A DNA stretch of 61,821 nucleotides from assembly GCF_030151385.1 (NCBI RefSeq), contig NZ_JASLDS010000058.1, positions 1-61,821 of the forward strand. The letters run 5' to 3'. The notes under the pieces were generated by a model. That model searched no databases and was not told where the DNA came from. It was given only the letters and a program-made list of their open reading frames with translations. The DNA is from Soonwooa sp. (GTDB taxonomy: Bacteria; Bacteroidota; Bacteroidia; Flavobacteriales; Weeksellaceae). Below are positions 54,227-61,821 of this stretch, piece by piece. How positions within the stretch are numbered: position 1 is the stretch's first letter; each line of letters begins with the position of its first letter. Position numbers and translations under genes: made by a program.

Positions 54227-55491
54227 TCTTGGAAATCTACTTTATAGTCAAAATGTGGTCTAAGAATACCTGGGTAAATGTGGGTTTTAGTACCCACTTT
54301 TACATTCTCAACTTCAAAACCAATTAGATTATCTATACCAAATAATAATTCGGTTTGATCTTTGCCAAACATTAGCTTAAAGTAATAATTACCAGTGTTT
54401 AGCATACCAGGAGGCATGTCGAACTCTACTGTATATATTCCCTTTTTAACATTTGTGAAGTCTCCAATTTGCTTACCTACATGATAGACGACTAACTCTT
54501 CAAAATTTCGCAATTCGAATGTTGCATCTAGATTTATATTAGGTGTATTGTTGTAAAATTGTAGTTTAACTCTGATGCCTGAGTCGATGTCTAATAGCTT
54601 ACCAGTAATAGGTTTTGCTGAGAATTCTAAAATTCTAATATTGTCGTTACCAACTGCAGTTTCAAAGCTATCAGCGATGTAAGATGTTGATAATTCATAA
54701 TCTTTTTGATATTCTAAAATGGTTTCTAGCATTTCGCCTTGGTGAGCAATCTCACCATATTTCATTAGTATACCATGGTCGCATAATTCTTTAACAGCAG
54801 TCATATTGTGGCTTACAAAAAGAATTGTTCTTCCTTCGCCTTTTGTAACGTCTCCCATTTTGCCTAGACATTTTTTTTGGAATTCGGCATCACCTACAGC
54901 CAACACTTCATCTACAATTAAAATTTCTGATTCTAAGTGTGCAGCAACAGCAAAGGCTAGGCGAACGTACATCCCAGAAGAGTATCGTTTTACTGGTGTA
55001 TCAATATAGCGCTCTACTCCTGCAAAGTCTACGATTTCATCAAATTTTCTATTGATTTCTTTTCTAGTCATTCCAAGAATAGCACCGTTCAGATATATGT
55101 TTTCTCTACCTGTCATTTCTGGATGGAAGCCAGTACCTACTTCTAACAAAGAGGCGATACGTCCTTTGTATTTAATAGTACCAGTCGTTGGCTTTGTAAC
55201 GCGAGAAAGTAATTTTAAGAGTGTAGATTTTCCCGCGCCATTTCTTCCGATTATGCCTAGGGCTTGCCCTTGCTCAACTTTAAAATCAATATCTTTAAGT
55301 GCCCAGACGTAATCTGAATCGCCTTTTTGCGTACGGTCATTGGTTTCGCCTATCTTTAAGAAGGGATCTTCTTTCCCTCTAATGTTTGCCCACCAACGCT
55401 TAATATCATGTTGCAAAGATCCTGTTCCAACTTCACCTAGGCGATATTGTTTGGATACATTATTAACATCTAGAACTATATTTTTGCTCAT
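54223..55491 (-). CDS. wzt: ABC transporter ATPase, O-antigen/teichoic acid type (Wzt)
   Basis: The 422-residue ATPase drives export of a lipid-linked polymer with the Wzm permease encoded upstream. Its N-domain has GRNGAGKST (Walker A, about residues 82-90), the signature KRYSSGMYVRLAFAVA and the Walker B EILIVDEVLAVGD. A C-terminal domain of about 150 residues with beta-strands follows, as in Wzt proteins that recognise the capping group of the O-antigen. The insert at residues 20-60 is typical of the TagH/Wzt branch. This marks the locus as ABC-dependent. Confidence 0.93.
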   Translation of the reverse strand: MSKNIVLDVNNVSKQYRLGEVGTGSLQHDIKRWWANIRGKEDPFLKIGETNDRTQKGDSDYVWALKDIDFKVEQGQALGIIGRNGAGKSTLLKLLSRVTKPTTGTIKYKGRIASLLEVGTGFHPEMTGRENIYLNGAILGMTRKEINRKFDEIVDFAGVERYIDTPVKRYSSGMYVRLAFAVAAHLESEILIVDEVLAVGDAEFQKKCLGKMGDVTKGEGRTILFVSHNMTAVKELCDHGILMKYGEIAHQGEMLETILEYQKDYELSTSYIADSFETAVGNDNIRILEFSAKPITGKLLDIDSGIRVKLQFYNNTPNINLDATFELRNFEELVVYHVGKQIGDFTNVKKGIYTVEFDMPPGMLNTGNYYFKLMFGKDQTELLFGIDNLIGFEVENVKVGTKTHIYPGILRPHFDYKVDFQE

Positions 55492-55512
55492 AAATTTTCA
55501 TCATTAGGTCTA

Positions 55513-56370
55513 CTATACAGTATCCATAAAAGATTTTTCAACTTTGTTAAATATTATTGTACCTATTACAAGAATAATAAAGATAACAATTGTCGAGTAC
55601 AATAACATATTAATACTAAAATCGCCTACACCAAGATATGCATATTTGTAACATTCAAAAATACCTGTTAACGGATTAACATCAGCGATCCATCGGTATT
55701 TTTCTGGCATTGCTGAAACTGGATAAACTACTGGTGTGACATACATGTATAACGATACTCCGAAACTTAATAACATAGCTAAATCTTTATATTTAGTTGT
55801 CATTGACGAAAATATCATACCAACACCCATTGCGAAAGCGGCCATAAGTATAATAAGTAAAGGCGTTGCTAAAATCCAAATATTTGGATGAACTTCGCCT
55901 AGAAAAGTATAATAAATTATGACACCAACAAATAGCACGAATTGAACAGCAAATTGCATTAAATTTGAAGTCACAATTGCTAATGGCATTACCATTCTAG
56001 GGAAATATACTTTTCCAAATATTGAGGCATTACCTCTAAAAACATTTGAGGTGTTGTTAAGGCAAGACGAAAAATAATTCCATAATGTAACACCAGCTAA
56101 ATAGAAAGCTAATTGTGGAGCACCATCGGTCGAGAGGTTCGCGATATTTCCAAAAACAATTACATACATAATTGTCGTAAAAATTGGATTTATGAAGAAC
56201 CACAATGGACCAAGAACTGTTTGCTTAAATGAAGTTACAAAATCTCGCTTTACAAGCATATACACTAGGTCGCGATACTGCCAGACCTCTTTTAAATTTA
56301 AAGATAAAAGCGAATGTTTGGCGCCAATTGTTTGACTCCAGTTATTATTCTCTTCAATTGTGTTGTTCAT
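55513..56370 (-). CDS. wzm: ABC transporter permease, polysaccharide exporter (Wzm)
   Basis: A 285-residue ABC-2 type permease with an amphipathic N-terminus (WQYRDLVYMLVKRDFVTSFKQTVLGPLWFFINP) and six predicted membrane segments. The YVTPVVYPVSAMPEKYRWIADVNPLTGIFECYKYA block is diagnostic for the Wzm/KpsM family. It pairs with the ATPase 21 bases downstream. The product moves the polymer, built on a lipid carrier, across the inner membrane. Confidence 0.93.
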   Translation of the reverse strand: MNNTIEENNNWSQTIGAKHSLLSLNLKEVWQYRDLVYMLVKRDFVTSFKQTVLGPLWFFINPIFTTIMYVIVFGNIANLSTDGAPQLAFYLAGVTLWNYFSSCLNNTSNVFRGNASIFGKVYFPRMVMPLAIVTSNLMQFAVQFVLFVGVIIYYTFLGEVHPNIWILATPLLIILMAAFAMGVGMIFSSMTTKYKDLAMLLSFGVSLYMYVTPVVYPVSAMPEKYRWIADVNPLTGIFECYKYAYLGVGDFSINMLLYSTIVIFIILVIGTIIFNKVEKSFMDTV

Positions 56371-56373
56371 GTT

Positions 56374-57234
56374 TTATTTTGTTAGTGCTTTTAGGTATGT
56401 GCCGTAGCCACTTTTACCATATTTTTCTGCTGATTTTAAAAGCTGCTCCTCATTGATAAATCCTTTACGGAAAGCAATTTCTTCAATACAAGAAATTTTG
56501 AAACCTTGTCTTTTCTCAAGAACGCGAACAAATTCTGAAGCTTCGTGCAAAGAGTCAAAAGTCCCTGTATCTAACCAAGCTGTTCCACGACTCATCACGC
56601 CAACTTCCAATTCTCCTTTTTCAAGATATATTTTGTTAATGTCCGTGATTTCTAGTTCACCACGTGGTGATGGCTTTAAGTTTTTTGCATATTCGACAAC
56701 CGAATTATCATAGAAGTACAAACCAGGAACCGCAAAATTTGATTTTGGCTCAGTTGGTTTTTCTTCAATAGAAAGGGCATTAAAGTTTTCATCAAATTCG
56801 ACAACACCATAACGTTCTGGATCAGAAACTTGATAAGCGAAGACGCAACCTCCTTTAACATTGGTTTTACTTTCTAAAAGCTGAGGTAGTCCTGTTCCAT
56901 AAAATATATTGTCGCCTAAAACCAAAGCTACAGAATCATCTCCAATAAAGTCCTCGCCTAGAATAAAAGCTTGTGCTAAACCATCTGGAGAGGGCTGAAC
57001 TTTGTATTCGAAACGACAACCGATTGATGAACCGTTACCTAATAGTCTTTGGAAAGCCCCTTGATCATGCGGTGTTGTGATTATTAATATTTCTCTGATT
57101 CCGGCAAGCAGTAATGTCGAAATTGGAAAATAAATCATCGGCTTGTCATAGACTGGCATCAACTGTTTGCTAACAGCAATCGTTAATGGATATAGTCTTG
57201 TGCCAGATCCTCCAGCTAGAATAATTCCTTTCAT
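56374..57234 (-). CDS. rmlA: Glucose-1-phosphate thymidylyltransferase
   Basis: RmlA makes dTDP-glucose. The 286-residue protein has KGIILAGGSGTRLYPLTIAVSKQLMPVYDKPMIYFP at the N-terminus, QPSPDGLAQAFILGE, LVLGDNIFYG and the AWLDTGTFDSLHEAS region, all canonical. It is followed by wzm and preceded by rmlB, giving the dTDP-4-keto-6-deoxyglucose branch. rmlC and rmlD are absent from the window, so rhamnose is not the obvious product. Confidence 0.97.
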   Translation of the reverse strand: MKGIILAGGSGTRLYPLTIAVSKQLMPVYDKPMIYFPISTLLLAGIREILIITTPHDQGAFQRLLGNGSSIGCRFEYKVQPSPDGLAQAFILGEDFIGDDSVALVLGDNIFYGTGLPQLLESKTNVKGGCVFAYQVSDPERYGVVEFDENFNALSIEEKPTEPKSNFAVPGLYFYDNSVVEYAKNLKPSPRGELEITDINKIYLEKGELEVGVMSRGTAWLDTGTFDSLHEASEFVRVLEKRQGFKISCIEEIAFRKGFINEEQLLKSAEKYGKSGYGTYLKALTK

Positions 57235-57253
57235 AATGTTGTGATTTTTTGGG

Positions 57254-58333
57254 TTACGAATATTGCTTGTCGTAATATTTTTGATAATCTCCAGAAGTTA
57301 CATTCTCTAACCATTCTTTATTGCTTAAAAACCAATCAATGGTTTTAGAAAGTCCCTCTTCAAAAGTTACTGAAGGCTTCCATCCTAGGTCTTTATTAAG
57401 CTTTGTTGCGTCAATTGCGTAGCGCTTGTCATGACCTGGTCTATCTTTAACGAAAGTAATTAACTTCTCCGAATATCCAGCTTCTTTTCCCGTTTTTTCG
57501 TCCACTTGTTTGATTAATTCTTTAACCAAGTCAATGTTTTGCCATTCGTTCCAACCTCCAATATTGTAGGTTTCTCCAGTTTTAGCTTCGTGGAAAATTT
57601 GGAAAATCGCTTTGGCGTGATCAATAACATATAACCAGTCTCTAGTATATTTTCCATCGCCGTAGATTGGAAGTGGCTTTTCATTTAAGATATTGAAAAG
57701 ACAAAGTGGAATCAACTTCTCAGGAAAATGATTTGGACCATAATTATTAGAGCAATTAGAGACAATAAAAGGCATTCCATAAGTGTTTCCGTAAGCTCTT
57801 ACCAAATGATCCGACGCGGCTTTGCTTGCAGAGTAGGGTGATTTTGGATCGTAAGAAGTTTCTTCTGTGAAGAAACCAGTTTCTCCTAGTGCACCATAAA
57901 CTTCGTCTGTTGAAACATGGTAGAACAAGTTGGTTCTTGGTCCGTCAGGGAAGTTGCCATGTTGATGATCAGGATTAAGAGTCCAAAACTCTTTCGCCAA
58001 ATTCAATAAGTTAGCTGTACCATTAACATTCGTGTTGATGAATGCATTAGGATCTGTTATACTTCTGTCAACATGAGATTCTGCGGCTAGATGTATAATA
58101 GCATCAGGATGATGTTTTTCAAAAACCTTTCTTAGTTCATCAGGTTTTGTAATGTCCGCTTTTTCGAAAATGTAATTAGGCTCATTTTCGATATCTTTTA
58201 GATTTTCTAGATTACCTGCATAAGTTAATGCATCTAGATTAATGATGTTGGTATTTGGTAGGTTTTTTACAAATTCTCTAACAACATGAGAGCCAATAAA
58301 ACCAGCGCCACCAGTAATGATGATGTTTTTCAT
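57254..58333 (-). CDS. rmlB: dTDP-glucose 4,6-dehydratase
   Basis: RmlB converts dTDP-glucose to dTDP-4-keto-6-deoxyglucose. The 359-residue SDR has TGGAGFIGSHVV, the LDALTYAGN segment, AAESHVDRSI, STDEVYGALGE, the YSASKAASDHLVRAY catalytic YxxxK and the YGDGKYTRDWLYV motif. It lies 19 bases upstream of rmlA in the same unit. The product should feed the two cupin isomerases at 53410 and 53810. Confidence 0.97.
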   Translation of the reverse strand: MKNIIITGGAGFIGSHVVREFVKNLPNTNIINLDALTYAGNLENLKDIENEPNYIFEKADITKPDELRKVFEKHHPDAIIHLAAESHVDRSITDPNAFINTNVNGTANLLNLAKEFWTLNPDHQHGNFPDGPRTNLFYHVSTDEVYGALGETGFFTEETSYDPKSPYSASKAASDHLVRAYGNTYGMPFIVSNCSNNYGPNHFPEKLIPLCLFNILNEKPLPIYGDGKYTRDWLYVIDHAKAIFQIFHEAKTGETYNIGGWNEWQNIDLVKELIKQVDEKTGKEAGYSEKLITFVKDRPGHDKRYAIDATKLNKDLGWKPSVTFEEGLSKTIDWFLSNKEWLENVTSGDYQKYYDKQYS

Positions 58334-58341
58334 GCTGAAAA

Positions 58342-59652
58342 TTAGTTGTTAATTGTTTTACGACCTATTGATTTATAAAAGAAGCCATGTTGCTCCGGAA
58401 CTTCTAATGGGAACATATTACGCCCATCAAAAATAATTTTGTTTTTCATTTTTGAAGCCATTAAGTCAAAATTAGGATTTTTAAACTCTGGCCATTCTGT
58501 TGCGATAAGAAGACAATCTGCGTCTTCTAAAGCAGCGTACATGTCTTCCGCATATTCGATTTGGTCACCAATCAAATGCTTAACATTAGCTTCCGCAATT
58601 TTGTCGTAAGCTGTTATTTTAGCACCTTTTTCAAGAAGCAATTTAATATTGTCTAAAGAAGAAGCTTCACGAATATCATCAGTATTCGCTTTAAAAGCCA
58701 AGCCCCAAAGTGCAATTTTTTTACCTTTAAGATCATTGAAGTATTTTTCAATATCTTTTGTTAAAATTACCTTTTGTGCATTGTTAACCGCTTCGGTAGA
58801 TTCCAAAATTTGGAATTTGAAATTTTCATCTTGACCAGATTTAATCAAAGCTTTCACATCTTTCGGAAAGCAAGATCCTCCGTAGCCAATACCAGGGAAC
58901 AAAAATCTATGACCAATACGATCGTCGCTTCCCATACCCAATCTAACTTTGTCAACGTCGGCTCCTACTAATTCGCAATAGTTTGCGATTTCGTTCATGA
59001 AGGTAATTTTAACAGCAAGGAAAGAGTTGGCAGCATATTTTGTTAATTCTGAAGATTTTTCGTCCATGAAAATAATCGGAACACCTGTATTGGTAAATGG
59101 CTGATAAATTTGAGCCATAATGTTTTTTGCTTTGTCAGAACTGCAACCTACAACAACTCTTGCAGGATTCATAGAGTCTTCCACAGCAAATCCTTCTCTT
59201 AAGAATTCTGGATTTGATACAACATCGAAAGGCAAATCCGTTTTGGATTTGATAACCGCAGTTACTCTATCCGCTGTGCCAACTGGCACTGTTGATTTGT
59301 TGACCACAACTTTGTATTCAGTCATCATTTCGCCAATGTCGTTTGCAACTTTTAGAACGTATGATAAATCTGCAGAACCATCTTCGCCTGGAGGCGTTGG
59401 TAATGCAAGATAAATAACTTCGCTTTTGTCTAAAGCTTCTTTTAAATTGGTGGTGAAATGTAATCTGTTGGCTTGGATGTTTCTTAAAAACATTTCTTCA
59501 AGATTAGGCTCGTAGATTGGTACGATACCTTTCTTCATGCCTTCAACTTTTTTTTCATCTATGTCTACACAATATACAGAATTGCCTAATTCTGCTAGCG
59601 TAGTGCCTGTTACTAAACCTACGTAACCGGTTCCTACAATCGTAATATTCAA
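58342..59652 (-). CDS. ugd: UDP-glucose 6-dehydrogenase
   Basis: This oxidises UDP-glucose to UDP-glucuronate. The 436-residue protein has TIVGTGYVGLVTGTTLAELGN, PTPPGEDGSADLSYV, NPEFLREGFAVEDSMNPARVVVG and the catalytic Cys in GIGYGGSCFPKD near residue 261. It differs from the second dehydrogenase at 35259, whose motifs point to HexNAc. It is the first gene of the long polysaccharide unit, with a -7 element 22 bases upstream. Confidence 0.95.
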   Translation of the reverse strand: MNITIVGTGYVGLVTGTTLAELGNSVYCVDIDEKKVEGMKKGIVPIYEPNLEEMFLRNIQANRLHFTTNLKEALDKSEVIYLALPTPPGEDGSADLSYVLKVANDIGEMMTEYKVVVNKSTVPVGTADRVTAVIKSKTDLPFDVVSNPEFLREGFAVEDSMNPARVVVGCSSDKAKNIMAQIYQPFTNTGVPIIFMDEKSSELTKYAANSFLAVKITFMNEIANYCELVGADVDKVRLGMGSDDRIGHRFLFPGIGYGGSCFPKDVKALIKSGQDENFKFQILESTEAVNNAQKVILTKDIEKYFNDLKGKKIALWGLAFKANTDDIREASSLDNIKLLLEKGAKITAYDKIAEANVKHLIGDQIEYAEDMYAALEDADCLLIATEWPEFKNPNFDLMASKMKNKIIFDGRNMFPLEVPEQHGFFYKSIGRKTINN

Positions 59653-59674
59653 TGTTTGAGTTTTTAATTTCGTA

Positions 59675-59682
59675 CAAAGATA
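59675..59682 (-). promoter_or_regulatory. -7 promoter element for the polysaccharide unit
   Basis: The minus strand reads TATCTTTG, a perfect TAnnTTTG match, 22 bases before the ugd ATG. No -33 TTTG at 19-20 bases is seen. This is the only obvious promoter for the 26-gene unit down to 35259. Confidence 0.5.
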
Positions 59683-59818
59683 AATTATTTTAACATATTA
59701 AGATGTATTGTGAAGTTTGCCTTTTTGTAATGTGCAAGAATTTCTTCGTTTTTTTGTTGATTTTGTTTTTTAAGCCTTGTGTTAAATTTTATTCGTAAAG
59801 TCTTAAAATTCAATATAA

Positions 59819-59850
59819 TTTGGATTTTTTGAAAAAAGTAGCTATATTTG
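59819..59850 (+). promoter_or_regulatory. Promoter of the rimP-nusA-infB operon
   Basis: TTTG at 59819-59822 and TATATTTG at 59843-59850 are separated by 20 bases, an almost exact Bacteroidota consensus promoter. The transcript would start near 59856, giving a leader of about 70 bases before rimP. Confidence 0.7.
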
Positions 59851-59870
59851 CAAAAGATTTACGGAACAGA

Positions 59871-59906
59871 ATGAAAAGGCCTTCGAGAGAAAGCCTTTTT
59901 TCGTAA
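59871..59906 (+). CDS. Possible leader peptide ORF upstream of rimP
   Basis: An 11-codon open frame (MKRPSRESLFS, then TAA) begins with ATG about 15 bases after the expected transcript start and ends 19 bases before the rimP ATG. It spans the hairpin at 59874-59899 exactly. It may be a regulatory leader peptide, or a chance frame; only its position with the hairpin supports it. Confidence 0.25.
   Translation: MKRPSRESLFS
59874..59903 (+). promoter_or_regulatory. Terminator-like hairpin in the rimP leader (possible attenuator)
   Basis: AAAAGGC (59874-59880) pairs with GCCTTTT (59893-59899), extendable by two pairs after one mismatch, and the 3' arm runs into TTTTTT then CG. It has the shape of an intrinsic terminator but lies inside the 5' leader of rimP, so transcription must read through or be controlled here. 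Confidence 0.5.
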
Positions 59907-59925
59907 ACCTAATTCAAGGAAAAGT

Positions 59926-60393
59926 ATGGGTTTTAAAGAGAAAGTTGAAGCTTTGTTGGCTTCTTTTTTGGAAGAAAGAAAAGACTTGTTTTTGGTAGAT
60001 CTTAAGATTTCTGCGGATGACCAAATTACAGTGACTTTGGATGGAGACAATGGTGTGACGCTTCGGGATTGTTTGGACGCTAGTCGTGCTATTGAGTTTA
60101 ACATGGATCGTGAAGAACATGATTTTGCTTTGCAAGTGATGTCTTATGGTTTATCGGAGCCTTTGGCGCTTAATCGTCAATATCAAAAAAATATTGGTAG
60201 AGAACTGGATGTTGTTTTGACTTCTGGTGAAAAGATTGAAGGCGAGTTGGTTTCGGTTAACGAAGAGTCGATTGTTCTTTTGTTGAGATACCGCCGACCA
60301 AAACTTATTGGAAAAGGTAAGGAAGATGTCGAGGAAGAAAAAGTAATACGTCTTGATGAAATTAAAAAGGCGTTAGTTGTAATTAAATTTTAA
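59926..60393 (+). CDS. rimP: Ribosome maturation factor RimP
   Basis: RimP helps assemble the 30S subunit. The 155-residue protein has the N-terminal alpha/beta domain with LFLVDLKISADDQITVTLDGDNGVTLRDCLDASRAIE and the SYGLSEPL stretch, and then the C-terminal Sm-like domain with GRELDVVLTSGEKIEGELVSV. It is followed 17 bases on by nusA, the conserved order across bacteria. Confidence 0.95.
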   Translation: MGFKEKVEALLASFLEERKDLFLVDLKISADDQITVTLDGDNGVTLRDCLDASRAIEFNMDREEHDFALQVMSYGLSEPLALNRQYQKNIGRELDVVLTSGEKIEGELVSVNEESIVLLLRYRRPKLIGKGKEDVEEEKVIRLDEIKKALVVIKF

Positions 60394-60410
60394 TAAGAAA
60401 AATATAATCA

Positions 60411-61646
60411 ATGGATAATTTAGCTTTAATTGAAGCTTTTGGCGATTTTAAAGAAGTAAAGAATATAAGCAAAATTGACCTAATGGCAATCATTGAAGAT
60501 TCTCTTAAGACACTTTTGAGAAAAAGATATGATTCTGATGATCATTTTGATGTTATTGTTAACCCTGATAAAGGAGATTTTCAGATTTTCTTAAATAAGA
60601 TTATTGTTGAAGACGAAATGTCGGAAGATGATGATTTGGAAATCGAAATTTCGGAGGTTAGAAAGATTGACTCTACTTTTGAAGTTGGTGAAGAATATAC
60701 ACAAGAGATTCCGGTTGCTAAATTGGGGCGTAGAAATATTCTAACATTGAAGCAGATTCTTGCGACTAAAATTCAAGAGCACTTCAATGCAGCTTTGTAT
60801 GAGCAATTCCGTGATAGAATTGGGCAATTGGTTGTAGGAGAAGTTCATCACATTCGTCATAAGCATGTTATTATGTTAGATGATGAGGGTAACGAATTTA
60901 TCCTACCTAAAGAAAATCAAATCCCATCAGACTTCTTTAAAAAAGGAGATAACGTAAGAGCGATTGTAGAAAGTGTTGATTTCCGTGGATCTAAGCCTCA
61001 GATTATGATTTCGAGAACTTCACCGAAGTTTTTAGAGCAATTGTTAGAGTTGGAGATTCCGGAAATTCAGGATGGTACAATTATTCTTAAAAAGGTTGTA
61101 AGAATACCAGGAGAAAAGGCGAAAATCGCTGTAGATGCTTACGATGACAGAATTGATCCAGTTGGTGCTTGTGTGGGTGTTAAAGGATCTAGAATTCATG
61201 GTGTGGTAAGAGAGCTGAGAAATGAGAATATTGATGTAATCCAATGGTCTAAGAATCCAGAGATTTTGGTGAAGAGAGCGTTAGGTAATATAGTTATTAA
61301 CAAAGTAGAAGTAGACGAAGAGCACAATTATGCAATGGTCTACACACCGGTGGAAGAGATTTCGAAAGTTATCGGTAAGCAAGGTCAAAACATTAAGTTG
61401 GCATCTTGGTTAACAGAATACGAAATCGATGTTTATAGAGAAAAGCAAGAAGATGACGATGTTGAGTTGACAGAATTCAATGACGAGATCGAAGCTTGGA
61501 TTATTGATGAGTTCAAAAAAGTTGGTCTAGAGACTGCGCGTAGCGTTTTAGATAAAGACACAGAAGCTTTGCTTAACTTGGTAGATTTGGAAGAAGAAAC
61601 TATCGAAGAGGTTAAGAACGTTCTAAGAGAAGAATTAGAAGGTTAA
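60411..61646 (+). CDS. nusA: Transcription termination/antitermination factor NusA
   Basis: NusA binds RNA polymerase and nascent RNA, promoting pausing and termination. The 411-residue protein shows the N-terminal polymerase-binding domain, an S1 domain (around VVGEVHHIRHKHVIML), KH1 with VGACVGVKGSRIHGVVRELRNENIDVI, and KH2 with ISKVIGKQGQNIKLASWLTEYEIDVY. An acidic C-terminal tail follows. It lacks the extra C-terminal repeats of the E. coli protein. infB follows after 75 bases with no terminator. Confidence 0.97.
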   Translation: MDNLALIEAFGDFKEVKNISKIDLMAIIEDSLKTLLRKRYDSDDHFDVIVNPDKGDFQIFLNKIIVEDEMSEDDDLEIEISEVRKIDSTFEVGEEYTQEIPVAKLGRRNILTLKQILATKIQEHFNAALYEQFRDRIGQLVVGEVHHIRHKHVIMLDDEGNEFILPKENQIPSDFFKKGDNVRAIVESVDFRGSKPQIMISRTSPKFLEQLLELEIPEIQDGTIILKKVVRIPGEKAKIAVDAYDDRIDPVGACVGVKGSRIHGVVRELRNENIDVIQWSKNPEILVKRALGNIVINKVEVDEEHNYAMVYTPVEEISKVIGKQGQNIKLASWLTEYEIDVYREKQEDDDVELTEFNDEIEAWIIDEFKKVGLETARSVLDKDTEALLNLVDLEEETIEEVKNVLREELEG

Positions 61647-61721
61647 TAAAACTTTTCAACTCTAATAAACAGTAAAAAGAAAATACTTTAATTTTAAAAA
61701 TTAAAAACAGAACATTTATAA

Positions 61722-61821
61722 ATGCCAAAAATTAGATTAAATAAAGCAGTTAAGGAATTTAATATTTCGATGGGAAGGATGGTAGAATTTCTACAATCTA
61801 AAGGCTTCGAAGTAGAGAGTA
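61722..61821 (+). CDS. infB: Translation initiation factor IF-2, N-terminal fragment
   Basis: The frame starting at 61722 (MPKIRLNKAVKEFNISMGRMVEFLQSKG and on) runs off the window end after 33 residues. It matches the N-terminal helical IF2_N domain of initiation factor 2 and lies directly after nusA, the conserved place for infB. Only the first 33 codons can be assessed. Confidence 0.88.
   Translation, partial: MPKIRLNKAVKEFNISMGRMVEFLQSKGFEVES

Noticed and set aside
59653..59870. JUMPstart/ops element before the polysaccharide unit
   Set aside because: No GGCGGTAG-like sequence was seen on either strand upstream of ugd.

Overview
The window is AT-rich chromosomal DNA from a member of the Bacteroidota, most likely a Flavobacteriia of the Chryseobacterium/Weeksellaceae type. 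The evidence is TAnnTTTG promoter elements instead of a sigma70 TATAAT box, several families typical of the phylum (DUF3078 outer-membrane-like proteins, DUF2797, DUF2795), and the low-GC codon use. No rRNA, tRNA, CRISPR array, insertion sequence or phage gene was found.

Bases 1-20.4 kb hold mostly core and housekeeping genes: dprA and a rhomboid protease (minus), two tandem DUF3078 proteins (plus), msrA with a ROK sugar kinase (minus), secA, a DUF2795 protein, a nucleotide-sugar epimerase, DUF2797, two small unknown genes, mfd, a lipoprotein, pth, and a beta-carbonic anhydrase / small exported protein / SulP transporter set. Several convergent gene pairs are closed by clear hairpin terminators.

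Bases 20.5-59.65 kb are one very large surface-polysaccharide locus (O-antigen or capsule), almost all on the minus strand. Its upstream end carries ugd, rmlB and rmlA for precursors, then the Wzm/Wzt ABC exporter. Next come two FdtA/QdtA-type cupins, two DegT-family proteins, and hexapeptide and GNAT-like acyltransferases, which together suggest a dTDP-3-acylamino-3,6-dideoxyhexose. Many glycosyltransferases follow (GT2, GT4, GT11-, GT32-, StrF- and WbsX-like), with three acyltransferase-3 membrane proteins, wecB, and a WbpP/WbpO-like pair expected to make UDP-GalNAcA. The downstream part holds more GT2/GT4 enzymes and an MBOAT/SGNH O-acylation pair. No Wzx flippase or Wzy polymerase is recognisable, which fits ABC-dependent export. 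Twenty-six minus-strand genes from 59652 to 35259 are packed with overlaps or gaps of 30 bases or less and may be a single transcript of about 24 kb. Two genes inside the locus run the other way: an AsnB-type amidotransferase and a GT2.

Bases 59.7-61.8 kb begin the rimP-nusA-infB operon on the plus strand (infB is cut by the window end). It has a well-formed promoter and a leader containing a terminator-like hairpin exactly covered by an 11-codon open frame, the most interesting regulatory candidate in the window.
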